The notes beneath the pieces are model-generated. The model had not been told where the DNA came from, did not search any database, and was given only the letters and a program-made list of their open reading frames with translations. Position numbers and translations under genes: made by a program. DNA of 64,000 nt, from positions 273,957 to 337,956 of the forward strand of contig WMCF01000170.1 in assembly GCA_009792885.1 (NCBI GenBank). The letters run 5' to 3'. This document shows positions 32,430 to 44,400 of this stretch, one piece after another. Every line of letters begins with the position of its first letter. The first letter of the stretch is position 1. The DNA comes from Eremophila alpestris peregrina. Taxonomy: Eukaryota; Chordata; Aves; Passeriformes; Alaudidae.

Positions 32430-35400
32430 CTGGATGAGCAAAAACAGTCACACATTAGCAACAACCTTGGAGCAGGAAAGCACAATTCCCCATGTGAGCA
32501 TCCACAAGAACCTCGCTGTAGGAAGAGGTCCGCCCACAGCACTGGCCGTGCTCCGAGCAGCTCATCGGCGATCCCAGCCCAGGTTTTGTACTCTTACAAT
32601 TAACATGGTGTTTGGAGGGGCTCTTACCAATGCAATAATGGCACAATCTGTGGCACTTACAAGGCTTTTTGCTGGAAAACACTTGTGTAGCGATGGGGAA
32701 CAAAGCCTGGTGCATGCGAAGGAGATCGGTTTATTGTAGAAATCACCCCCTTTTCGTACCTTTAATCCCTACCCACAGCACTGGAACCGAACCCAGGCCT
32801 CGCGGAACTCAGCAGAAAGCCGCGCGCCCATCGGCTGCCGTCCTGCTGTCCCGTGCCTACCATCCAATCACCTTTCTGGTTACACGCCGCCCACGCGTCC
32901 CTCCGGCCAATCACAGCTCAGTCCCAGCTGTCACTCACTGACTCTACCCTCACACCTAGGCCCCTCAGCTGCTCTCCGGCCGCCCGGCCACAGCTCTGCC
33001 TTCCCTCAGAGCCTTCTGTGAGCGTCAGCTTTAAACACTGCTACATTTGTAACCACAAACCCCACAGATCACCCCTATTTTTCACTTAAGCAATAAAAAC
33101 TTACTAGGAAAACCCCAAACAATTCCTAAGACACTAATAACAGTAATAACAATAACAACTATAGCAACCTTTCAAAAACTGTAACAGGCTTATAACTGGT
33201 ATATGGTAACTATATACACACAGAATCGGGATGGTGCCACAAAAGGCCACACACATCGTCAGGGAATCCATTTCACTTGGTGGCCTGTAGAGACACAGGC
33301 ACACTTGCACAGGCTGAAAAGCAAAGGGGCTCCGACTGAAACAGGGATAAATCTTCCTCTCCACCTCTTTAAAGGGTGCTTTGACGTGGTGCTAGGTTCA
33401 TGTCTTCCCCGGCATGTCTCAGATTTGGGCTGATTTCCTGCCTCTCGGAGGAGGAAGCATTTCGCTTGTTTTTTGCCTCAACCTCAGCCAAAATTTCAGT
33501 TTCATGGGTAATGGCCAGGTATGGCTCTCTCCTCCCTTCTGTCAGCTCCTTTTGTTTGGGGTGGGTTGCTCAAAACCCCCCATTTATATTCATTTTTCTG
33601 CTGCTGCCTCAGCCTTGGGTCTTCATTCAGCATCTTATGGTAGGGGAAAATCCTGCTGCAGAAGAAGGAGCCCTTCCGAGTCCCTCAAGGAGCAGCAGAC
33701 TCCAAGCAAATAAAATGTGGAGCTGTGAACTGCCCCCCAAACCAGGACAAAGTTGTTCCGATCCTTCTCCTTGCTCCTCAAAAGAATCCCTGGATGTGCA
33801 GGAAGTGGCTGGAGGTGCTTTCCCTCCAAGTGTTCTCTTCCCTCAGTGCAATCCCAGCAAGGATTATGCAGCCTCGATGTCATCACCCCGGGGGTGGAGG
33901 GAATATTTTCTAGCTGAATTAATCTTCTGCTGTGAAGAAATCATCAGTCAGAGCATTCCTAGAACTTGAAGCCACGGCAAGTGGGATGGTTTCACAACAG
34001 GGTTATTTGTCAGGGGAAACTGAGGCAAGGAGAAGGAGGCAGATGCCAGAGACTCCACCAGGGTGTGAAGCCCAGCCTGGGAGCAGGGACTGGAAAGTAC
34101 CCCAGGGTTTGGTCAAAAGATGCTGTCTCACAGGATTGGGGGTGAGAACAAACCCCAGCATGCCTGGGGCACTGGGAGTGCTGGGGGGCGCTGGGAGCAC
34201 TGGTATGCCCTGGGCAGCAGCGCTGCTCCGACTGACCCCATAACCCAGGGGTGCTGCGGGCACGGCTCTGATACGGAGCAGTCCCACTGAACCCCCACCC
34301 AGGCAGGCGAGGGGGCAGCCAGCAGGAAACAGTGTGGCAGTTTGGCTCCGTATGGGCACTCCCGGCATGTGCACCGGCATTCCTGCCCTCTGTCGTGTTT
34401 ACACACATCCCGGAACAGCCAGAATGATTTGTAAAAACATTTCAGCAGTTTACTTTTTTGCTAATCCCTTGCACCTTTTTTTTCCTCCCCCCATGCTCCC
34501 AGGAGCACCAGATGGATTAGATATAAAAATCAAACAGTTTTATGGGCTCTGGAAAGACAAAACCTCTCGATTTCACAAGAGTGCATCCACTTTTAGAAAG
34601 CTGGCTGCCCTTTCCAATACCATAAAGTGAAAATGTGGCTGTTAACCAGGAGTGTTGCATATGGGTGTGAAGACAGGTCAGCTCCAATCCAGCTACACTT
34701 GCACAAGTGTTTTCCCTACGGCTCAGCTCCCCACGCCATGCCGGGATTTACACAGCCTTGCTGGAATGGCCAGAGCAGAGCAGGAAATCAGGAGGTTGTT
34801 TGGGGCAGAGAGTGCTGGAGGAGTGGGGAAATGGGATTTTTCTCTCCCTACCTTCGTTTGTCCTAGTGATCAGCCTGAAGTTTTGTGCTTCTTGCTTGAA
34901 TTCCTGTTTGCTGATCTTCTTGGTCTGGATCAGGTGGAATATTCCTGCAGAGGGGGACACAGAGCATCAGATTCTGGAGTGCACAATTCAAGGCTCTCAC
35001 AGGTTTGGAGTCTCTGTCCCCTCCTGACATTGTCTGCCCCGGGGTCCTGATTTGGTGCAGGACCTGCTGCCAGATCCTGGTGGGAGCTGGGAATGAATCC
35101 AGGGCTGGCCAAGGCCAGGAGACATCTCATTTAAGTATCAGATTAGATATTAGGAGGAAATTCTTCCCTGTGAGGGTGGCACAGGTTGCCCAGAAAAGCT
35201 GTGGATGCCCCACCCCTGGAATTGTTCAAGGCCAGGTTGAAGCAACCTGGTCTAGTGGAAAGTGTCCTGTTCACAGCAGGGGTGTGGAATGGGGTGGACT
35301 TGAAGCTCCCTCACAAGCCAAACCCTTCTAAGATTCTATAGTTCTATGAAAACAGTTACTGCTTGTTAAGTCAGGATATTTCACCATGAAGTAGGGGAAA

Positions 35401-38400
35401 GCAACAGGATTTTTGTTGCTCCAGGAAGCATCTTGCCCTGCAGAAGTTCCAATCTCCCCTAAAACCATAATTCTCACCTTTATTTCTGATAAAGGTGAGA
35501 GCATGGGGATGCTGGGATCCTGTCCCCTCTGCTCACTCTCAAACACCTGTGTTCCCTGACTGCAGAGACCCCTCCATGCTCAGATGATTTCTTTCCTGGA
35601 AGCAACCAGGGACAAAAGTTTTCTATCTCTTGTCAGCAGTGCTGAAATTGCTTCAGGACAGGAAAAAACATGAGTGACCTCAGCAGGGATTGATATTTCT
35701 GCCCCTGCCAGCATTGTCCCCTTACTGGAGGTGCCTGACTCAGATGTTTGACCCATGCAAACCAGAACCTGCATTTAGCAATGAAAGTGACCTTCCTGTG
35801 GGATTAGGGGTTATGATATTCCTGTTCTCCTGCAAGGCATGACAAACCAGGCAGGTATGCCTGGAATATCCTTCCCCACCTCTCATCCCAGAGCATCCAG
35901 TCTCTTGCTGCCAGCAGATTTGAGAGGCAACGTGGTCACCCTTATTTGGTTAAGAGACTTTCCCTGATTCCCAGCAGCAATTACACATAAAAAGAGTATG
36001 TAATGAAGGGGAATTGCCTCACAATCCATATAAATGAGATGTTATCAACTGAGGAACATTAGTACAGGAAGTCAAAGGCATAGAGAGAAATAGATGGATA
36101 TTTGGATTATTAATTAATCCTTAATTAGTGGGTTGGGTAAAGAAGTCCTATCAGTAACAAAAGAAGGGACTGGATGGAGATAATAAAACTGTTATTGACG
36201 CAAGAAAGGCACAAGTGTTCAATAAATTCTTCTGGTCTATACTTAGAAAGGAGCAGGAGGGTGTGCTTACAGTCCCCGGGGCTGATGAAGCACTCTCCAG
36301 CACATTAGTAACCAAGAGGATATTTTAAACAAGACCTACAAGAGATAAACATCTTTTAATCAACCGACCTAGATAATGCTCCCAAGAGCTCTCAGAGAGC
36401 TGGCTGAGACCTTTGGCCCCCAACATGGTTGTTCCTGACACATGCCAGGAGCTGGGGAGCAGTGAAGGAACACAGGCCACGCTCTAGCAGAAATCAGGAT
36501 AGCAGAAGTTAAGAGCAGTTCACCAGCAGAGAGGCAGGATGGATGGAGCTGGCAAGGGCAGTGCCATTTCCTGGCAGGCATACCCCATCCAACAGGCAGG
36601 AGCATTCCTGGCAGCCTTTGGGATGAGATGGAGCAAGCTGCTGGGGCTGCCGGGCACATACCACTGTTCTTGGTGTTTTAAGGGGGTTTGTACAAAAGAT
36701 GGGGATGGACTTCTTAACAGGGCCTGTAGTGAGAGGACAACAGGTCAGAAACATCAGAAAGTCAATTTTCAAAACTGCTGGTGGTGGTCAGACCCCTAAA
36801 AAGATGGGGAGCCCTCACTGCAACTCTTCTGGAGGCCAGTTGTGCACCACCAGCCAGCTGGGTAAAACTTTTGGCTGGCAGTTGGTGCTGGTTTCTCCTC
36901 CCAGCTCCTGCTCTGTGGAGGAAACCGTCCTGGCCCAGAAATAGATGAGGCCACGTAGGTATCATGAGCCCATACAAAGGCAGATGGAAGAGGTCCAGGT
37001 GTGACTTGCAGCCTCTTTACTTCACACACGCTGCTCTGTTGGTAGAGTGATGGACCATGGAGAGGTGGAATCCATATGTGAGTGAGCTCATGCTCTTTCC
37101 CAATAATAACACTTCAGTCTGCCAAGCAAAAGAGCTGTGCTGGCTTTAGGGACAAGGGCCTCCCCTGTCCTTGGCTGGCAGGGCTGGGGAGCTCCATGCA
37201 GACGTGAAGCTCTTGGCCTCAGAAGGTGCTGAGAAGGTTTGGGTGCTGCCCTGTGCCAAGGAGAGAGGGGAGGAAGTGGCGGGGCCAAGACAGCGTGGGC
37301 TCAGGGCTGTCCTCAGCTACAAGGTGCCATTGTGAGGGAGGCCCCGCTGAGGCAGGGGAGCAGGGCCAGGGGGGCAGGGGAAGGATAGAAACATGGTGGC
37401 AACCAGGGCTCCATCTCTGGAGCTGATTTCGCAGGCTGCTATCCATGTGTGCCCAGTCTCAGCAGCTGGCTGAGGTCTCCCTAGGGAGTGATGTGAAACA
37501 TGGATATGGCAGGAGACTAGAATGGCTACACATGTGCTACAAACACAGGCCAAGGGTCACTGTATGCAGAGAATAGGTACAACCAACATTAGGTGCTCAA
37601 GTTCTTTGTGGTAGAGTATGTCCAATGAAAACTCAGGAATGAGGCACTGGGATGCTTCCCAGGGCCATGTAGAAACACAGCAGAAATACCTTCTGGACCA
37701 GGTGTCCCTGAACTCCTCCGGTCCATAAGAGCAAAGTTGAAGGTGTGGGGAGAGAGCAAGAGATTGGTGCCATTTGACAGCATATTTGCTGTGCTTTGAC
37801 CTCCACGGGACACACCAACAGGAGCATCCAAATCCACCCATCTAAAAAGTGGGCTGGGGACAATTCATCCCCCTTTGTAAGCACCTTTGCAGCAGCTTTC
37901 AAGCTGTAGGTGGACTGGGGTGAAAAAAAAAGAGCAAAAGCCAAACCACAGAGTCACCAGAAAAAATTTTTGTTTGTTTTCCATGTGCATTTGAAGTGAG
38001 AGCAGGGAGGTTTGGAGGAGCAGCCCCAAGACCCTGGCCTTGCTTGCGCATGTGCTGTGCCTCTAGATGGTGTTGCAGCTCACGGTGAGGTCAGTGGGGC
38101 CAAAAGTGGTTTCCAGCCCCTGGTCTGCATGGAATGCAGGAAAAGAGTGTGAAATGGGGGAGTCAGAAAAGCCAGCCTGCTGTCAGCAGGTTCTGATTCA
38201 CCACGCAAGGGGTGGAGCACCTCGAGAAAAGCCAGAAAAATTGAACAAAGCTTGGAAAGCATCAGGTTTCCACACACACCTCCTGCTCTGCTGGCTGCTT
38301 TCATAATGGTGCTCACCTTTAATCAGCTTCCAGTTGTAGATTTCCACCTCTTCTGCCAGCTCCTTCTCGATGGCCATTGTCCTGAGGATCTCTCTGGAGG

Positions 38401-41400
38401 CCTCCGAGCGCAGCGGCACAAACATGTACACCAGGACACGACCGGGGCTCTTGCCGCACCGGGGGGTGGCCATTTCATCCGTGGGTTTGACTCTGGTTTC
38501 TGGGCAAAAACAAGCACAGAGTTCAGTAAATAGGGACAGGAAGGGCCATCTCAGCACCCAGGTCATGGAAAAGGCATCTTGTTGGCTTTGGTGCTACAGG
38601 GCACAGTTGTGTCTGTCCCATGACCTGATCCCCAGCTCCAGGGCCAGCAGCAAAGGAGAGGTTAATAAAAGACCTGTGGACAGGTTATTTCATTCTCATT
38701 TTCACTCCCCCTGACCCCAGCAGCCTCTGTGCCAGCAGGGATGGGGAAGGGGGATTTTGTCCATCTGGATCCCCCATACTCTCTGCAGTGACCCTGATGG
38801 CCACAAAGCACGGGCTGGATTCCCCACTTCTCATCTCACTCCTGGGGGAGGAATATCAGGGGTGCAAGGGGATGAGCCCACAGCAGGGGAGCCTGGGCAG
38901 TGTGCCTGGCTCAGCCCCACAGGTGGGCTCAGCACCAGCCCCAGCACCCTCCCCACATGGGGTGTCACCACCAGTCTCCACACTGTGTCCTACGTGACTT
39001 TTTCAGCATTCTTGGTAAAGAAGAGCTGCTGAGTTTTCCCTATTTTTTTTTTTTAATGTATCTGGAGTAATTAAGACTCAATCCCCTGTGGTTTTGGAAG
39101 GAGATTTATTGCCTTTGGTTGTGGTCCTTGGAACACATAGGAGGCCAGCTCTGCTGAATTTAGCCTTGTTCTCCCAGTCAGTTTGGATGCTGAAGCTTTT
39201 TACACTACTCGAAAGAAAGTTTGGCTATAAATAGATGCCTAGGGTTTATTTTAGTAAGACAGTTATTTTAGGCCTGTTTCGGCTCTCCCCCAGACTCTCT
39301 GGAGTGGTCCTGAGCTCTTCTTCTCTGAGAGGGGATGGAAATCCCAATTTAAAGGGAAGCAAAGCTTTTCAGCACCCAGAGGACAGGCACTCAGTTCTGC
39401 AGTTCAGTGGGAGGCAGAGGGGGATGAGCACAGCCCAGAGCTTCACCTGTCCCACTTTGGGGTCAGGGAGCAGGAAACCTCTGTCCCAGAGCCTTAAACT
39501 TCACCTGCTCCAGGGCATTCACAGAAGCGTGGAGTTCTTAAAGCTGGAAAAGCCCTTTAAGATCATGGAGTCTGTGATTAAAGCCCCACCTTCGCAGCAG
39601 GAAAGGAACCGCTGGAATTCAACAGGAATTTAACAACCAAGGAGCTTCACACCAGAGCCACTGGATTGCGTACAGCATTGGGGAGAAGGAGCAGGGACAT
39701 AGAGATAGTGGTCACCAGCTCTGTCCACAGCAGTGCTCCCCCCACCCAAATAACACATTGCAGCAATTCCCAGGATCGTTGTCCCTTCAGCAAAATCACT
39801 TAGCATTCCTAAGTTACTGGGTACAAAGGAGGAAGATAAGGACAGTCACAGAAAGTGCCTGGAAAAAGAACCTGAGCAAAGCCTCCATGCAAGTGAAGGA
39901 AAGGGCAAGGATGTAACTTGGCTGAGCAATGTGTGTGTGTGTGATCGCTATCTGTGAGAACTGGAGAGCAGGAACAAAGTCATTTTGGCTGTGTCAGGGT
40001 GTTTAATTGGAAATAAAATGAAGTCTGAGCAGCAGACAAGAGATCCAAGCAGGGAAAGTTGTCGGATTTAAACCAGAGAGACCCACTAGAGTAGGAATGC
40101 AAGACTGGAAGGGTTCTCCTCAGTCATCACATCCCATTCCCACCAGGCACCACATCATAAATCCTGCTCATAAACATATCAAAAACCTTATTAAAACAAG
40201 CTGAGCTTCTGCCCTTTGCTTCCCTGGGAAGGCCATCTCAGAACCTCTCCAGTCAGGGCCTGGAAAAACTTGAAAATCTCAGCTCAAACAACTTTGCAGC
40301 CATTTCAAAACATGGCAGTGCCCTTTGCTTGTTCTCCTGGGTGAGACCCCTCCACAGAAACTCCTGGAAGATGCAGCTCAGAGGGGATCACTGCTGCAAC
40401 TGCAGCCAGGCTCAGAGACAAGGTACCTTTAGTCTCCCTAGGGAAGCAGTGAGTAGTCCATCAGCTGAACATCTCCTGATAAATGTCAGTACAGAGAGGT
40501 ATCATCCATAAAACAATCTCCAGTGGGAACAGGAGGAGATGGCAAGCCCTGCCACATCTTTGCCAGGTCTGTGGCTTAAGGCAAACAGCTTTCCAAAGAC
40601 CAGGGAGCTGAGAGACCCAAAACACACTGAACAGGAAAGGAAAAGAGGTCTTCGTCACCATGGAACCTCAGAATTAAATTTGGAAAAGACTTTTGAGATC
40701 ATCAAGCCAAGCTGTTCCCCACATGTTCACAGAACTTTTGAATCTCTCTGGGGATGTGGACTCACCACTGCCCTGGGCAGCTGTGCCAGGGCTGGACAAC
40801 CTTTTGGGGGAAGAAATTTTCTGTAACATCCAATCCAAACATCCTCTGGCCCAGCCTGAGGCCCTTCCCTCTCCTCCTGTCCCCTGTTCTCTGGGCAGCA
40901 GAGCCCAGTCCCCCAGGCTGTCCCCTCCTGTCAGGGAGTTGTGCAGAGCCTCAAGGTCCCTCCTGAGCTTCCTTTTCTCCAGGCTGAGCCTCTTTCCTAG
41001 CTCCCTCAGCAGCTCCTGGGGCTCCAGCCCCTTCACATGTGTCAGCCCCAACCCAGTTCTACCCTGGACCACTCTAAAACCAGTGTGTCAACCTCCACTT
41101 CCAGAGAGGGTGGGTTCCAATTCCAACAAACCATGACTACCACAGACAGCCCCTCTCCTGGGAAGTGTCCTCGCTCCTCCCCTCACACCTACACCTCAGC
41201 TGTCACAATTTTAACCCTCTGATTTTTGTCCCACCTGATCATTTGGAGAACAGACTGTGTGTCCTCTGCCCTGAAAGCACCTTCCATCTGAGCACTCTCA
41301 GTGTGTCCTGCCTCAAGCATCTTTTTCCAGACTTCATCCTCCCAAGACAGAACCTTTTGGGGGTCAGTGCATCTTCCTTACCTTGGGAAAATCCTGCTGC

Positions 41401-44400
41401 CCTCCAGGAAAAGCCAACCTTTCCATCAGTGCTTGCCCTGCTGAACTTGTCTGGTGTAAATTCTAGCCACAGAATCTGAATCCCTACACCTCTGCCAGCC
41501 TGAGGCTTTAAACCAAGGTTAAAGAAGGAAGTGGAAGGCAGCTGCAGGAGCACATGGGATCCCACCTACCTGGACATATTTTACAGCATTTCCCATCTAC
41601 TTTTTCTGGATATTCACATGGATACTCCTTAGGGCACGTGATCTTCTGGCAGTCCTGGATGCCATCCCTGCACGTGCAGAGGATGCAGGGCAGGAGGCCG
41701 TAGAGCCTGAAGACGGGGTGCCACACTTCCCCATGGGAGTAGGTCTTCCCATTGTAAACACAAGCTGGAGGAGAGAGAGGAAAGAGCTGCTTGTAGAAAT
41801 AATCCTCTTCCTCTTTGTAAACCCAAGGCTCGGTGGAGTCAATGCCTTTCAGCACCTCAGACATGGGTGGTCCTGCTGAGTGGAGGAACGAGGTCCTCTG
41901 GCAGCAGACCCAGCAGCAGCGGGCACTGGGATATCACAGCCACCACACCCAGAAGGTGCCATGGGACATAGGGAGCCAGGAGATGGCTCTGCTGGGTTTG
42001 ACCACCCTGGTGGGGACAGGGCAAGTGTGGGCAGGACCTCACCTGCCTCCCAACCTCTGGAAGCCCAGGGTCCCTCCGACACTGTTGCAGGAATGAAGCA
42101 CAGTGAAGAGTGCCACCTGCTGACTCCTCAATGGAAATTTCTGGAGGTCCCAAAATTTCCTCCTGGCCTTCATCTCCAAGGACTGGAAAAGCCCTTCCAA
42201 AGGCACAATGGTGGGAGAGCGGCCAAGTGGAGAAAGGACCTGTTATTCCCTCCTTTGGATCAAGGGGTTTGCCTCCTCATCTCACTTTCCTACTCTCTCC
42301 TCCAGGAGGAACACCTGGGACAGCACTGGGTCAGACCCAGCACTTGCACATTGTTACAAGGAGGAATATCCTGTCCTTCTGTGGCATTGTCCTGGAAGAT
42401 CCATGTGGAGCCTTCCAGCTGAGCTCCTTCCTTCCCAAGTCCCAGATCTCCAAAACATTCCAAGGACCAGTCTTCTTTCAACCCATTTTGGAAAGTGGTA
42501 GATTTGTGCAGTCAGGAGACTGTGGGCATGAGGACTGAGCTATCTGGTGGAGACTGGCTGTGGAAGAGGGGGGAGAAGGACTTGCTGGTGGAAAACTGCC
42601 GCTGAATCCGATTCCCTGAAGAATGCCAAGCTCTGGAGAAGCCACTTAAAGTCACACACAGACTGCCTGGCCTCTCCATCCCTTACCTTTCTTGTGCTTC
42701 TCTTTCAAGATGATCTTCACAGTGGTGCCACCTGTTCCCTTGGGTTTGAAGCTTCTGGGAATTAACTCCAGGGAAGAACTGAGAACAGTGGACACAGTGG
42801 CTCCAGGTGGCTTCCTCCCCATCACCTCTCCTAAGCACTGATCTTGTGAGTGTCTCTGTGAGCAGCCAGAAAAAAGAGAGGATTCAGACTCCAGCAGCTG
42901 AGTTGTTCTCACTTCAAAGCATGCTGGAAAAATTCATGCAGTGTCCTGCACACCTTCCATCAGGAGTGGAAGGGGCAGAGACCACAGGGATAAGCAATTA
43001 CCCACAAGCCATATAAATCACAGAAATATTAAGATTGGAAAATTCCTCTGAGATCATGGAGCCAAATCATTCCCTCAGTGCTGCCAAGGCCATCACTAAG
43101 CCATGTCCCCAAGTGCCACATCCATTCAGCTTTTAAATCCCTCAGGGTATGGAGACTCACCACTGTCCTGGGCAGCTGTGCTGGGGCTGGACAGGCCCTT
43201 TGGGGGAAGAAGGTTCCCTAATATCTAGCCTGAACCTCCTCTGGCACAGCTTGAGGCTGTTCCCTCTCCTGTCCCTGTTCCCTGGGAGCAGAGGCTGACC
43301 CCAGCCTGGCTGCCCCCTCCTGTCAGGGAGTTGTGGAGAGACAGAAGATTCCCTCTGAGCCTCCTTTCCTCCAGGCTGGGCCCCTTCCCCAGCTCCCTCA
43401 GCTGCTCCTGGTGCTCCAACCCCTTCCCCATCTTGCTGCTGCCACCACCCAAGGGGTGCTGAGCAGTTGGTGTCAGTGCCCTACACTGTGCCCTCCTCAC
43501 TGGGGGCAGCACCTTTGCCTACCCAAGCTCAACCAACGCCCTCAGAGAAGCAAGTGAGGTCCTACATCCCTAAAACACACAGGGAACTGGACTGGTCTTT
43601 CCAAGATGGGAAAATTAGGACTGGCATCTGTGTGGCTCAGACAGGATCAGTAATGTGAGGGCCATATCCTGCTCTCTCACCTGGTAGGCACCAGGGCAGT
43701 TGGCATGGGGCTGCCAGCCAGCAGGACTGAAATGCCAGGAACATCCCATGAACATCCCAGGCTTCCAAGAGCAGAGTGCTGGGACAAGACATGCACAAAG
43801 GGTCCCCTTGTGTCTATTTAGGAGGTTTGATAGGTGGTGGAGCAGTATGGAAAAGGGCAGAGCCAGGAGCTAAGTGACCTAATCCCACAGACCTGGCATG
43901 GGCTGCCCAGCTCCAAAATGTCGCTGTGAAGGAACTCTTGGCAGCCAAGGAATCACTTTTTCCATGCTGGAGCTGCTGATAGGGAACAGCCTGGGGAAGG
44001 CAGAGGGGTAGCAAGCTCCAGCACTGCCCTCTTGGTGGGAGGCAAGACACCTTGATGCCCAAGGAGAGAGGAGACATCTTATCCTGAAGGAAAAATCCTC
44101 CCCAAAGTGATTTGGGCATCTGACTGTGGACATGGGTCAGGTCTGGTTGCTGGTCACCTCTGGGTCTGCTCTGACAATGTCCTTTGGCTGTTTAACCTGG
44201 CAGACACTGGCCAACAAGGAGAAGTGTCCCAGATTTCCAGTTCCTGCAGGTCGTTTGCTCTTCCAAAGATGTCACAGAATCATAGAGTCAGAATCATTTA
44301 AGTTGGAAAAATTCTCCAAGGATTCAAGTGCAACGCTTTGCCTGACACTGTCAGGTCCACCACTACATCATGTCCTAAGATGCTGCTGAGGGAGAGGTAG

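Noticed and set aside
32330..32542. Minus-strand open frame covering the CHRDL2 last exon region as a separate gene
   Set aside because: Only the 80 bases at 32350-32429, in a different frame, match the CHRDL2 C-terminus with a proper acceptor. The longer frame is a shadow.
37021..37090. Possible tRNA-like A-box sequence (TGTTGGTAGAGTGATGG)
   Set aside because: No matching B box, cloverleaf stems or terminator, so a tRNA or SINE could not be supported.
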